Shown here one piece after another: positions 1-8,209 of a stretch of 62,927 nt of DNA (position 1 is its first letter; each line of letters begins with the position of its first letter). The DNA comes from an uncultured Geobacteraceae bacterium (GTDB lineage: Bacteria > Desulfobacterota > Desulfuromonadia > Geobacterales > Pseudopelobacteraceae): positions 1 to 62,927 of the forward strand of contig CAIYZD010000308.1 in assembly GCA_903930585.1 (NCBI GenBank), in the 5' to 3' direction. The notes below the pieces were generated by a model. That model was not told the origin of the DNA and made no database searches. It saw only the letters and a list, made by a program, of their open reading frames with translations. The translations under genes were made by a program, and so were the position numbers.

Positions 1-620
1 CAGGGACCACAGGCGCAACAGGTTCAACAGGTGCAACCGGAATAGCAGGTGCAGCAGGTGCCGTAGGTGTAACCGGAACGACCGGAGCAACCGGCGTCGC
101 AGGTACTGCTGGTTCTACCGGAGCGACCGGCGTCGCTGGACCGGAAGGGGAAACCGGTGCCCTTGGGGCAACCGGGCCGGCAGGCTCAAAGGGCGCTACA
201 GGTTTAACCGGTTCAACCGGCATTACGGGCGTTGCGGGACCAACCGGCGCAACAGGCTCGACTGGCTTGACAGGTGCGACCGGAATAGCGGGTACAACCG
301 GGGCGGCAGGTGCTACCGGGACTACCGGAGCAACCGGTGTCGCAGGACCGGAAGGTGAAACCGGTACCGTTGGGGCAACTGGTACATCCGGGTCTACAGG
401 TTTAACGGGCCTTACTGGTTTAACGGGCTTAACCGGTTCAACAGGCAGTGCAGGTGTTGCAGGCATAGCGGGACCAACCGGGGCAACTGGCTCGGCAGGG
501 ACCACAGGCGCAACAGGTTCAACAGGTGCAACCGGAATAGCAGGTGCGGCAGGTGCAATCGGAAAAACCGGAGCAACCGGCGTCGCAGGACCGGAAGGTG
601 AAACAGGCGCCGTTGGTGCG
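1..620 (+). repeat. Tandem and higher-order repeats in the collagen-like gene
   Basis: Besides the 9-bp Gly-X-Y periodicity there is long-range duplication. Bases 1-52 are identical to bases 496-547, a spacing of 495 bp (165 codons), and a second identical block of about 23 bp follows each copy. GPEGETG blocks start at 138, 345 and 588, that is 207 and 243 bp apart. Near-identity at DNA level implies recent duplication and likely length variation between strains. Confidence 0.85.
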
Positions 621-1013
621 ACTGGCCCGGCAGGCACTACAGGTGCAACTACAACAATAGTGCCGCTGGTCACGCCGCCCGCCGAAACGGTTCCTATTGT
701 CGAGTCGACCGTATCTCCGGAACAATTGGTTCCGGCTGAAAAACCGACCGACTTACTATCTGTCCGGCCAGCCCCAGTTGCAGAACTGGTCGATCCATCA
801 TTGGTCAAATCGGTTCCTGTTACGGTCCCTGACGATCCGTTGCTACCAGATAAGGAAGAAGTCCGTATCAATCAGCTGGGGGCGCAATCAGAAGTAATCA
901 TAGTGCCGGTCGGGCCGCCACCGTTTCAAGAGCCACCTGTTGTTGCAACTCCTGCAGAGATGCCAACGGTTTACGTACCACCCCAACATCCACGTAAACA
1001 GGACCGCTATTAA
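1..1013 (+). CDS. Collagen-like Gly-X-Y repeat protein (5' partial)
   Basis: The reading frame is open from base 3, so the start lies outside the window. About 216 visible residues are uninterrupted Gly-X-Y triplets rich in GAT, GST, GLT and GVA, followed by a roughly 120-residue tail rich in Pro and Val ([11 protein letters not shown] onward) without triplets. Proteins of this kind form collagen-like triple helices and are usually surface-exposed or secreted; the signal peptide or anchor would be in the missing N-terminus. A GPEGETG block recurs at bases 138, 345 and 588, showing that the domain grew by duplication. The next gene starts 42 bp downstream. Function is unknown; adhesion or an exopolymer role is only a family-level guess. 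Confidence 0.85.
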   Translation, partial: GTTGATGSTGATGIAGAAGAVGVTGTTGATGVAGTAGSTGATGVAGPEGETGALGATGPAGSKGATGLTGSTGITGVAGPTGATGSTGLTGATGIAGTTGAAGATGTTGATGVAGPEGETGTVGATGTSGSTGLTGLTGLTGLTGSTGSAGVAGIAGPTGATGSAGTTGATGSTGATGIAGAAGAIGKTGATGVAGPEGETGAVGATGPAGTTGATTTIVPLVTPPAETVPIVESTVSPEQLVPAEKPTDLLSVRPAPVAELVDPSLVKSVPVTVPDDPLLPDKEEVRINQLGAQSEVIIVPVGPPPFQEPPVVATPAEMPTVYVPPQHPRKQDRY

Positions 1014-1055
1014 GCAGATTGCAATGAACTACTTTGCGATTTTCGGGTAATCTTT

Positions 1056-1913
1056 ATGACAATACAGAGTAAAAGCATCGGGCACGATTTTTTGTCGTCA
1101 ATACGACGCCTGTACGTAAGAAACGCTCGTTTTATCTTGACGTTCATTGTGAAAGGCTTGCTGGCCGTGGGGGTTCTCCCTCTCCAGATCGCCATTGCAA
1201 ATGATGCCGGCCGATTATCCGCTCCGGTCCACCCGCCTGCGGAGGATGCGCTTCCACGGGCCATTATTACAACAAAACCTGCGGAGGTGTATCATCCCAA
1301 ACGAGCAGACTTCAAGCGGGAAACCGCGGCGCATGAGGCCCGGAGCACAGCAGACTGGGTCATCGATTCGGAAGACAATCGTAGCATGCCGTTCGTGATT
1401 ATTGACAAGACAAACGCCAAAGTATTTGTATTTGATACAAACGGGCGGCTGCAAGGCGCAGCAAGGGCCCTGCTCGGTCTGGCACGAGGCGATGACGCCG
1501 TCCCCGGCATCGGCGAACGGAAGTTGTCGACCATCCGTCCTGAAGAACGCACGACACCGGCTGGCCGCTTCGTTGCCGCACTGGGTCACAATTTACATGG
1601 AGATGAAATACTTTGGGTGGATTACGACGACGCCATCTCCATGCATCGAGTGATTACTACCAACAAAAAGGAACACCGTCTGCAGCGACTGGGCACTTCG
1701 ACAACAAATGACAAACGCATTTCCTATGGCTGCATCAATGTCCCGGTAAGATTCTTCAATAACATCGTACTCCCTGCCTTTAAAGGGACCAATGGCATTG
1801 TCTACGTGCTGCCAGAAACCAGACCGGCCCGCGAAGTTTTTGGGTCGTATGACGTTGACGAGCATCCACAGCAGCCGAAACCGGGTAAATCTACGCCACT
1901 AACGGTTCCCTGA
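1056..1913 (+). CDS. L,D-transpeptidase (YkuD family), membrane-anchored
   Basis: A 285-residue protein. An N-terminal hydrophobic stretch (about residues 26-47) looks like a signal anchor, and the rest would lie in the periplasm. The YkuD active-site pattern is present: His197 in SMHRVIT, then Ser223-Tyr-Gly-Cys226-Ile-Asn, where Cys226 would be the nucleophile. The family makes 3-3 peptidoglycan crosslinks or attaches proteins to peptidoglycan. Between His and Cys there is a basic stretch (NKKEHRLQRLG). The start is uncertain because no strong ribosome-binding site precedes it. The position between a collagen-like protein and the envelope-stress genes fits cell-wall remodelling, but no shared promoter is visible. 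Confidence 0.85.
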   Translation: MTIQSKSIGHDFLSSIRRLYVRNARFILTFIVKGLLAVGVLPLQIAIANDAGRLSAPVHPPAEDALPRAIITTKPAEVYHPKRADFKRETAAHEARSTADWVIDSEDNRSMPFVIIDKTNAKVFVFDTNGRLQGAARALLGLARGDDAVPGIGERKLSTIRPEERTTPAGRFVAALGHNLHGDEILWVDYDDAISMHRVITTNKKEHRLQRLGTSTTNDKRISYGCINVPVRFFNNIVLPAFKGTNGIVYVLPETRPAREVFGSYDVDEHPQQPKPGKSTPLTVP

Positions 1914-1928
1914 ACACAAGGGCATGGA

Positions 1929-1962
1929 CCGCCATATGTGACAGTTATGTCAAGCATGGCGG
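1929..1962 (+). promoter_or_regulatory. Upstream activator palindrome A (sigma-54 regulon)
   Basis: Outer arms CCGCCAT and ATGGCGG are perfect inverted repeats separated by 20 bp, and the core TGACA-GTTA-TGTCA is also a perfect inverted repeat on the same centre. This is the most symmetrical of seven related sites. Its centre is 125.5 bp upstream of the -12 G of the sigma-54 promoter at 2058-2072, as expected for an NtrC-type enhancer. The activator is unknown. Confidence 0.75.
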
Positions 1963-2057
1963 ATTACGGTGTGGAATTTTCATCATCTCCCACGCACTCT
2001 CGTACTTTTCTCCTTTACGATCAAATTGTTACACGTATAAACCAATCACTGATTATC

Positions 2058-2072
2058 CGGCATGCTCGTTGC
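2058..2072 (+). promoter_or_regulatory. Sigma-54 promoter A
   Basis: CGGCATGCTCGTTGC has the invariant GG and GC ten bases apart and matches TGGCACG-N4-TTGC except at the first base and one -24 base. It lies 80 bp before the small secreted peptide at 2152 and would also serve the TerC and CDF genes. Confidence 0.75.
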
Positions 2073-2151
2073 GAACATATCTATCCGGCAGAACAATATA
2101 CTCCTGTATTTTTACTGTACATTCGAGCAGTAATACCAAGGGAGAATATGC

Positions 2152-2259
2152 ATGAAAGCAAAATTTTCAATCTCATTACTGGCGGCAGCTATTGCAATGC
2201 TGACGCTCAGCGTCCCGATTCCCGCTTTTACACAGATGATGAAAAATCATATCCATTAA
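2152..2259 (+). CDS. Small secreted or membrane peptide (35 aa)
   Basis: A 35-codon frame starting at ATG with the ribosome-binding site GGGAGA six bases upstream. The product has a classic signal-peptide layout: basic MKAK start, hydrophobic core ISLLAAAIAMLTLSVPI, then an Ala/Pro-rich region and a short polar tail ending MMKNHIH. If cleaved near PAF, fewer than ten residues remain, so it may act as a membrane peptide or be the remnant of a longer exported protein. It is the first gene after sigma-54 promoter A and precedes terC. No family is recognised. Confidence 0.55.
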   Translation: MKAKFSISLLAAAIAMLTLSVPIPAFTQMMKNHIH

Positions 2260-2276
2260 AGGGAGGACGTGACACA

Positions 2277-2300
2277 ATGAGTATGAGGTTATCCGGCTAA
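2277..2300 (+). other. Seven-codon ORF (MSMRLSG) with a strong ribosome-binding site
   Basis: GGGAGG followed by a good spacer and ATG opens a frame that stops after seven codons, 12 bp before terC. It may be a leader peptide coupling translation into terC, or the scar of a deleted gene. Nothing shows that it is functional. Confidence 0.25.
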
Positions 2301-2312
2301 AAAGGTGCGCAT

Positions 2313-3296
2313 ATGTTTGATCACATCTGTAATTCTTCCTTAAAAGGCTACGCCCTCTGGGAGGTTATGACGTTTGTCACTATTATTGTGAGCGCACTTT
2401 GGATAGATTTATTCATTCATAACAGAGACCAGCCGGTCAGCTTGAAAAATGCTGCCGTCTGGTCAATTATCTGGGTTGCCGTATCAGTGGCTTTTGCCGG
2501 ATTCATCTGGAAAAACCATGATGTGGAGAAAGCATCACTCTTTCTATCCGGCTATTTGCTGGAGAAATCCCTGTCCGTTGACAATCTGTTTGTCTTCATG
2601 GCTATCTTTGCCAGTTTTGGAATCAAGGATCAGCTTCAGCACCGTGTTCTGTATTTCGGCATTCTGGGGGCGCTGATTCTCCGCCTTCTGTTTGTGGTTG
2701 CCGGTACGTCATTACTTTTACTCGGTAAATGGGTGTTGTTGGCTTTTGGCATGTTGGTACTCTGGTCGGCATGGCAGATGTATCAATCGAGTAAAAAAGA
2801 TGACACTGAAATTGAAGATTACACCGATCATTGGTCAGTACGAATTGCAAAGAAACTTTTCAGAGTGTCTCCGTTTATGGATGGTCACAACTTCTTTACC
2901 GTCCGAGACACCAAGGTGCATGCAACACCGTTACTCCTCTGTCTGGTTGCCGTCGAAGTATCGGATGTCATGTTCGCCTTCGACTCTGTTCCGGCTGTTA
3001 TTGCCATAACACAAGATCCGTTTCTGGTTTACACATCCAACATATTTGCCATTTTGGGACTACGCTCAATGTACTTTCTCCTGACGGCTGCCAGGCGGTA
3101 TCTCTGTCATCTGGAAAAGTCGGTTATCTGTATACTGGCTTATGTGGGAGCAAAGATGATCGCCGGCTTTTTCGGCTGGACAATTTCGGCCAACATAAGT
3201 CTGTTCATAGTATTACTCTGCCTCACTGTTGGTGTGGCTGCTTCAATTCTGTTTTCCGGACAATTATCTGATTCAAACAACAATCACACCACGTAG
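2313..3296 (+). CDS. TerC family integral membrane protein (Alx-like)
   Basis: A 327-residue protein with about eight or nine predicted membrane segments. It carries the TerC hallmark acidic motifs in membrane helices: EKSLSVDNLFVF near residues 90-100 and VEVSDVMFAFDSVPAV near residues 215-230. The family is linked to tellurite resistance, alkaline-pH response (Alx) and manganese export during exoenzyme metalation. A ribosome-binding site (AAAAGG) lies before the ATG. It is in a probable operon with the upstream 35-aa peptide and the CDF transporter 23 bp downstream, behind sigma-54 promoter A. A metal-export role is a family inference. Confidence 0.9.
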   Translation: MFDHICNSSLKGYALWEVMTFVTIIVSALWIDLFIHNRDQPVSLKNAAVWSIIWVAVSVAFAGFIWKNHDVEKASLFLSGYLLEKSLSVDNLFVFMAIFASFGIKDQLQHRVLYFGILGALILRLLFVVAGTSLLLLGKWVLLAFGMLVLWSAWQMYQSSKKDDTEIEDYTDHWSVRIAKKLFRVSPFMDGHNFFTVRDTKVHATPLLLCLVAVEVSDVMFAFDSVPAVIAITQDPFLVYTSNIFAILGLRSMYFLLTAARRYLCHLEKSVICILAYVGAKMIAGFFGWTISANISLFIVLLCLTVGVAASILFSGQLSDSNNNHTT

Positions 3297-3319
3297 ATTC
3301 CTGGATACACATTATATTT

Positions 3320-4267
3320 ATGCACAGAAAATCTACCCGAAAAATAATCTACGTCGCTCTGGCCGGTAATTGCCTGATAGCAATCACCAAGGCTGTTGCT
3401 GCCGGCATTACCGGTAGTGCGGCCATGCTGTCCGAATCGATCCACTCGGTCGCCGATACCGGCAACGAAATGCTGCTGCTGTACGGATTGCGGCGGGCAG
3501 CATTGCCTGCCGACAAGGAATTTCCGTTTGGTCATGGTAAGGAGATTTACTTCTGGAGCTTTGTTGTTGCCATCCTGCTTTTTGCCGGCGGCGCGGGAAT
3601 TTCACTGTACAAGGGGATTGACCAACTTGCTGCGCCGCAGCCGGTAAAGCATTCCGGCGTCAACTATGCCGTCATCGCCATGGCGTTAGTTTTTGAAGGG
3701 GCCAGCTGGTACATTGCCCTGAGAGAATTTTCCCGGTCAAAAGGTGCATGGGGCTACATTCAAGCAGTCCACAGGGCGAAAGATCCATCTGTTTTTATCG
3801 TACTGCTGGAGGATTCCGCAGCAATAACCGGTCTTGTGGTCGCATTTATCGGTATCCTGCTCAGCCAGATTACCGGTAACCCTGCCTATGATGCCGCAGC
3901 TTCCGTTATCATCGGAGTGATACTGGCAGTCACAGCCATTGTGCTTGCTTTGGAGACAAAAAGTCTGCTGATCGGTGAGAGCGCAAATAAAGAGGTCGTT
4001 CAAGGGATACGCGAAATTGCCGGTTCACGCAAAGAGATCAAACAGGTAAATGAAGTACTGACCATGCACATGGGACCTGACTATATACTCGTGAACATCA
4101 GTGTCGATTTTGTGGATCCGATCTATGCAACCGAGGTTGAAGTAACCGTAGCCGAACTGGACAAGGCTATCAAACAAGCCTACCCGCATGTTCAGCGAAT
4201 ATTTATCGAAGTTGAGACGTGGCGGGGTAAAGAGCAAGCCATGAGTGAAAGCAGCTCCCGCCGATGA
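3320..4267 (+). CDS. Cation diffusion facilitator (CDF) transporter
   Basis: A 315-residue protein with the CDF layout: about six membrane helices (residues 10-220) and a C-terminal ferredoxin-like cytoplasmic domain (about 225-305, ending VQRIFIEVETW). The helix-2 metal-site region reads SESIHSVADTGNEMLLLYG and the helix-3 loop HGKEIYFWSFVVA, the subgroup related to eukaryotic ZnT9-like proteins. The helix-5 region has EDSAAITGLVVAF in place of the usual HxxxD pair, so metal specificity cannot be predicted. These proteins exchange divalent cations (Zn, Mn, Fe or Co) for protons. It follows terC by 23 bp, probably in the same transcript. Confidence 0.88.
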   Translation: MHRKSTRKIIYVALAGNCLIAITKAVAAGITGSAAMLSESIHSVADTGNEMLLLYGLRRAALPADKEFPFGHGKEIYFWSFVVAILLFAGGAGISLYKGIDQLAAPQPVKHSGVNYAVIAMALVFEGASWYIALREFSRSKGAWGYIQAVHRAKDPSVFIVLLEDSAAITGLVVAFIGILLSQITGNPAYDAAASVIIGVILAVTAIVLALETKSLLIGESANKEVVQGIREIAGSRKEIKQVNEVLTMHMGPDYILVNISVDFVDPIYATEVEVTVAELDKAIKQAYPHVQRIFIEVETWRGKEQAMSESSSRR

Positions 4268-4332
4268 CTCACTGTTACCCCTGAACCCTGCCGTTTTTGC
4301 TGAACGTACAAACCTTCTCACCTCCGAATCTG

Positions 4333-4366
4333 CCATCACATATGACAGTTACGCCAATCATGACGG
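4333..4366 (+). promoter_or_regulatory. Upstream activator palindrome B (sigma-54 regulon)
   Basis: Arms CCATCAC and ATGACGG are exactly 20 bp apart, with a TGACA-GTTA core half-site. The centre is 123.5 bp upstream of the -12 G of promoter B. It belongs to the same family as sites A and C to G. Confidence 0.7.
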
Positions 4367-4459
4367 ATTCCGTAGCGGTTTCCCGTCAACCCGGATTACC
4401 CCACTTCAATTTCACTCTTATAATCAGTATGTTGCATACACAAAACAACGGACAGCCGC

Positions 4460-4474
4460 TGGCACGCAAGTTGC
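4460..4474 (+). promoter_or_regulatory. Sigma-54 promoter B (perfect consensus)
   Basis: TGGCACGCAAGTTGC is a full match to the -24/-12 consensus TGGCACG-N4-TTGC. It lies 70 bp before the first of two membrane micropeptide genes and probably drives the downstream run (micropeptides, ABC exporter, di-heme cytochrome, ferredoxin). Confidence 0.85.
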
Positions 4475-4543
4475 CATTACTCTCTATACAATACCTGCCA
4501 GCCGGAATGCTGAAGCAGTAATCGGTGGTGAAAGGAGGAAGAA

Positions 4544-4609
4544 ATGGGATTTATTATAGCTGTATTGATTGTGGTTATTTTAGTGGTTGTTGTTATTAAA
4601 TTAATTTAA
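4544..4609 (+). CDS. Single-helix membrane micropeptide (21 aa)
   Basis: ATG follows AAAGGAGG with ideal spacing. The 21-residue product MGFIIAVLIVVILVVVVIKLI is one hydrophobic helix with a single Lys near the C-terminus. Below normal gene-calling size, it is supported by the strong ribosome-binding site, by a second gene of the same design 25 bp downstream and by the perfect sigma-54 promoter upstream. It could be a regulator of the adjacent ABC exporter or a membrane-stress peptide; function is unknown. Confidence 0.6.
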   Translation: MGFIIAVLIVVILVVVVIKLI

Positions 4610-4634
4610 TATTAATTACTAAAAGGAGTTACAA

Positions 4635-4709
4635 ATGGATTTCGTCATCGGAATTTTAGTCGTGATCGTTTTGGTGTATGTAATCGTCTATTTTGTGCAA
4701 CGAACATAA
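4635..4709 (+). CDS. Single-helix membrane micropeptide (24 aa)
   Basis: ATG follows AAAAGGAG at good spacing. The 24-residue product begins MDFVIGILVVIVLVYVIVY and ends FVQRT, giving one transmembrane helix with an acidic N-terminus and a basic C-terminus. It resembles the 21-aa peptide just upstream in size and layout but not in sequence. The pair sits between sigma-54 promoter B and an ABC-2 exporter. No family is recognised. Confidence 0.6.
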   Translation: MDFVIGILVVIVLVYVIVYFVQRT

Positions 4710-4798
4710 GAATCATCAGAAGAGACACCTTCACCAAAGGGGTGACAACTGCTGATACCATCATCTGTTGCCATCCCTTAATATCAGGATAACCACAT

Positions 4799-5479
4799 AT
4801 GCAGATCGAGATCCACAATCTTACAAAAGTGTATAAAGAGAACAGGGGTCTGCTACCGGTACGTTTTGATGTGGATAAAGGGGAACTGATCGCCGTCATC
4901 GGGCACAACGGAGCGGGTAAATCTACACTCCTGAAGATGGTGGCAAACTGGCATCTTCCCGACAGCGGCTACGTTATGGTAGACGGCATCAATATAACAA
5001 ACCGGTCTGTTGTTGTGAGAAAGATCGGATTTGTCCCGGAAGTTCCCAATCTTTTCGATTTTTTCTCCGTTGAATACAATTTCAAACTGTTCGCACGTCT
5101 TTTCCACGTCCCTTTTGCGCGGATTGAAGAAATCCTGAAAGAATTTGATTTACTCCCCTTTAGAAAAAGCAAGGTACAGGATCTATCAAAAGGGTTACGG
5201 CAACGGGTAAGTATCGGGCGCACGCTTTTAGCAGATCCACCGGTACTCCTTTTTGATGAACCGACATCCGGACTCGACTTTGAGATGACGAGAGAGATCT
5301 ATAGAATGCTACATGAGTTCCATACATCAGGTAAAACCATTATTTTCACCTCCCATCGCCCTGAAGAGATAAAAACCCTTGCGACACGTGTCATTATGCT
5401 GCACCGGGGGCAGATGGTATTCGACGGTTCACCGGAAGAATACTTCTTGTCAGAACCATATGAAAAGCTGTGCGTATGA
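4799..5479 (+). CDS. ABC exporter ATP-binding protein (NatA/CcmA-like)
   Basis: A 226-residue ATPase with Walker A GHNGAGKSTLL (about residues 38-48), a divergent signature LSKGLRQRVSIG, Walker B VLLFDEPTSGLDF and the switch His in IIFTSHRPEE. The short single-domain form and the ABC-2 permease translationally coupled to it (ATGA overlap at 5476-5479) place it in the drug, polysaccharide or Na+ exporter group (NatA-like). The substrate is unknown. It is the first full-length protein after the two micropeptides, 89 bp downstream of the second. Confidence 0.9.
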   Translation: MQIEIHNLTKVYKENRGLLPVRFDVDKGELIAVIGHNGAGKSTLLKMVANWHLPDSGYVMVDGINITNRSVVVRKIGFVPEVPNLFDFFSVEYNFKLFARLFHVPFARIEEILKEFDLLPFRKSKVQDLSKGLRQRVSIGRTLLADPPVLLFDEPTSGLDFEMTREIYRMLHEFHTSGKTIIFTSHRPEEIKTLATRVIMLHRGQMVFDGSPEEYFLSEPYEKLCV

Positions 5480-6507
5480 TGATAAAAAATATCATTACCC
5501 TGACATTGAATGATTTAGCCATTGCCGTAAAAAACAAGACTGTTTTTCTTATTATTTTCATACCATTTTTTGTGTTCTTCTCGTTAAACTTGGTTGACAG
5601 AACCGCTACAGATGTAAAGAAAGTCACTATCGGACTGATAAAAAACGAGATCTATGCTCCCGTTATTGTCCGTGCGATTACATCGGCGGACAAACTGATT
5701 ACCATTTCTCACGTCGGCGATGAAAAAGAAGGTACAAAATGGTTACGAGAAAAAAAGATCGACGGGCTGCTGGTTCGATCTGAAAAAGAAAAAAACGGTT
5801 TGCAGCTCATGGTCTTAAAAAAAGAGTCGTTACAGACTCTTACCATAGTTGAAAGTTTTTCGGCCTTGCAAAAGGCGGTAGAAGGAAAGAGCGTAAACTG
5901 GATTTCCGATATCAAACCAATTCAGGAAGGGGGAATTCAAAAGCAGACATTACCCACCTGGATTCTGATGTTGGTGTTACTGGTAGGCTTTATCATAATG
6001 CCGGCGCAAGTTGCCGAAGAAAAAGAAAAGAAACTGCTTCTTGCACTATTGCAAACACCCATGCGCGAGGTCGAATGGCTGAGCGCCAAGATAGTATCGG
6101 GCATGATCTTAATCCTTGCTGCTGTCCTCTTTCTCCATGTACTCAGTCAATATAAACCGGAGAATATCGTAAGCTATGGAGCGATTATAACCGTCGGCAG
6201 TTTTTGCTTCAGCTCCTACGGAATTTTGTTGGGATTTTTGTGCCGCAATCAGGCCAGCGCCAGAACACTGGGCGTCATATTTTATTTACCCCATCTGCTC
6301 CCTTCCGCGTTATCCGATTTTTCACAAAAATTAACCGCCGTTGCTCCGTTTTTACCTTCATACCAGTTCTACGAACCGGTTAAATCAATCCTTCTGGATA
6401 ATGGCAGCATAGCAACTCTAACCACACAATGGCTCTATCTGGGGGCAGTTGGACTGGTAACATCTCTATTTTCATATCTACTCATGAAAAAACGCTGGCT
6501 TATGTAA
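5476..6507 (+). CDS. ABC-2 type transporter permease
   Basis: A 343-residue membrane protein starting at the ATG whose last bases overlap the upstream TGA. One N-terminal helix (about residues 20-42) is followed by a large extracytoplasmic domain (to about 165) and five or six helices in the C-terminal half (beginning LPTWILMLVLLVGFIIMPA), the ABC-2/NatB topology. The sequence VAEEKEKKLLLALLQTPM between helices matches the conserved cytoplasmic loop of this family. It pairs with the ATPase at 4799-5479; the substrate is unknown. Confidence 0.88.
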   Translation: MMIKNIITLTLNDLAIAVKNKTVFLIIFIPFFVFFSLNLVDRTATDVKKVTIGLIKNEIYAPVIVRAITSADKLITISHVGDEKEGTKWLREKKIDGLLVRSEKEKNGLQLMVLKKESLQTLTIVESFSALQKAVEGKSVNWISDIKPIQEGGIQKQTLPTWILMLVLLVGFIIMPAQVAEEKEKKLLLALLQTPMREVEWLSAKIVSGMILILAAVLFLHVLSQYKPENIVSYGAIITVGSFCFSSYGILLGFLCRNQASARTLGVIFYLPHLLPSALSDFSQKLTAVAPFLPSYQFYEPVKSILLDNGSIATLTTQWLYLGAVGLVTSLFSYLLMKKRWLM

Positions 6508-6524
6508 GAAGAGGGAGAACCATC

Positions 6525-7934
6525 ATGAAGCGGCAACGTGAACAATGCAGGCAGATACGACTGCCGACTCTTGTAGCACTATTTATAATAGTAACGGCAA
6601 CAGCTTCTGCGCAAGATGCCGGGCCAAAAGCATCCAGCTATGCTCCGGTAGACAGCAAAGAAACCTTTGTGACAATCATGACGCGGATGAAAACGGCCAA
6701 GCCCGCCCTGAAGAAAGATCATGCCGATCTGCTTGAAGAACGGTATGACTTGAGCAAGCGACCTGCCTACGACGTAACCATGTCGTGCGGAAAAAAACTT
6801 CAAGAAGGAGTACGGGTCAAGCTCCCCCCCGGAATAACATGGGAAGAGCTGGCACACCTGGCACCGGCAGAAATACGGGAAAAGAACCTTTTTCCGTCAG
6901 GGTTTTTCCCGCTCCCGTTCCCGAATCATCCCGAAGGGGGCATGCTTTTCCCGAAATTCCTTATTGACGAAATCAATAAACAGGAGGGGAGAGACCTTAC
7001 CCGCTTTGATCTTGATTATGATCTGCCAGACCATTTTTTACCCGAGTTCCCTCCCCCGATTTACCTGACGACACGGTCCGACCGTGGCGATGTTTCCCAA
7101 GGTTCTCTTGTAACAATAATGAACTACTACGAGCTGTTTAACGGCATCCTCAATCCCAAACAGCTGGAAGGACTCCGAATGCTGGTGACGCCGTTCCCAC
7201 AGCAGCAGTTCAACCAGACAGACGACAGGCGTTCGGAAAAACCGGGCCGCGGCGTGGCCTGTTTCGACTGCCACGCCAATGGGCATACGAATGCAGCAAC
7301 ACATCTGGTTGGAGATATTCGCCCGCAGGAGTTTCGGCACCGCATCGATACACCCACGTTACGAGGGGTCAATATCCAGCGGCTGTTCGGGTCCCAGAGG
7401 GCATTAAAGAGTGTAGAAGATTTTACCGAATTTGAGCAGCGGGGCGCCTACTTTGACGGCGATCCCGTTATCGCAACAAAAAAGGGGGTCAACATCCTGG
7501 AAAGAGCAAGTCAGGTCAACTTCATGGCTGAATTTCAGGAAATACTCGACTTCCCTCCTGCACCAAAACTTGGCATTGACGGCCTGCTGGACGAGAGCCT
7601 GGCAACATCAGCCGAGTTACGGGGGCAAAGGTTGTTTTTCGGGAAAGCAAAGTGCGCCGGCTGTCACTATCCCCCCTATTACACCGATAACTCCATGCAC
7701 AACCTGAAAACCGAGCGATTCTTCAAACCGCGCATGATCAATGGCATGATGGCTTCTGCCGATGGCCCGATCAAAACGTTTCCGCTGCGTGGCATCAAGG
7801 ACTCGCCACCGTACCTGCATGATGGCAGGTTGCTCACCTTGGAAGACACGGTAGAGTTCTTCAATATGATTCTTCAGACCAGGCTGAACGAACAGGAAAA
7901 GAAAGACCTTGTGGCATTCATGCGGGCACTGTAA
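6525..7934 (+). CDS. Di-heme cytochrome c peroxidase/MauG family protein
   Basis: The ATG at 6525 has GAGGGAG upstream and gives a 469-residue protein whose N-terminus (LPTLVALFIIVTATASAQDA) is a signal peptide. Two c-type heme motifs are seen: C246-F-D-C-H250 and C377-A-G-C-H381. The C-terminal half (PLRGIKDSPPYLHDGRLLTLEDTVEFFN) carries the typical CCP/MauG element with a conserved YLHDG. The protein is longer than classical CcpA (about 330 residues) and has about 240 residues before the first heme, like uncharacterised MauG-family members. It is periplasmic and probably reduces peroxide or oxidises a partner. It follows the ABC permease by 17 bp and precedes a ferredoxin by 41 bp. Confidence 0.85.
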   Translation: MKRQREQCRQIRLPTLVALFIIVTATASAQDAGPKASSYAPVDSKETFVTIMTRMKTAKPALKKDHADLLEERYDLSKRPAYDVTMSCGKKLQEGVRVKLPPGITWEELAHLAPAEIREKNLFPSGFFPLPFPNHPEGGMLFPKFLIDEINKQEGRDLTRFDLDYDLPDHFLPEFPPPIYLTTRSDRGDVSQGSLVTIMNYYELFNGILNPKQLEGLRMLVTPFPQQQFNQTDDRRSEKPGRGVACFDCHANGHTNAATHLVGDIRPQEFRHRIDTPTLRGVNIQRLFGSQRALKSVEDFTEFEQRGAYFDGDPVIATKKGVNILERASQVNFMAEFQEILDFPPAPKLGIDGLLDESLATSAELRGQRLFFGKAKCAGCHYPPYYTDNSMHNLKTERFFKPRMINGMMASADGPIKTFPLRGIKDSPPYLHDGRLLTLEDTVEFFNMILQTRLNEQEKKDLVAFMRAL

Positions 7935-7975
7935 CCGTGACGGACAACAAATAACCGGAATTAAAAGGAACTCTT

Positions 7976-8170
7976 ATGAAAAAAGCAGTGTGGGTTGACC
8001 AGGAATCCTGCATAAGTTGCGGACTCTGTGTGACAAATATCCCGGAAGTATTTCGTTTCACCGACCATGGCAAGTCAGAAGTGTTTGATTCGGGTGGAGC
8101 ATATGAAAATGTCATTCAGGAAGAAGCCATCGACATCTGCCCGGTCTCGTGCATTCAGTGGCAGGAATAA
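7976..8170 (+). CDS. Single-cluster [4Fe-4S] ferredoxin
   Basis: A 64-residue protein with Cys12-x2-Cys15-x2-Cys18 and Cys55-Pro, the four ligands of a single [4Fe-4S] cluster as in Thermotoga/Desulfovibrio-type ferredoxins (Fer4_13/15 type). Cys59 is extra and could pair with another Cys or coordinate a variant cluster. It has no signal peptide and so is cytoplasmic, unlike the cytochrome encoded just upstream; the two may share a transcript without sharing an electron path. A ribosome-binding site (AAGGAAC) precedes the ATG. Confidence 0.9.
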   Translation: MKKAVWVDQESCISCGLCVTNIPEVFRFTDHGKSEVFDSGGAYENVIQEEAIDICPVSCIQWQE

Positions 8171-8209
8171 GGGACTCTGAATTTACTGACGCACATCACA
8201 CAAGCGTAT

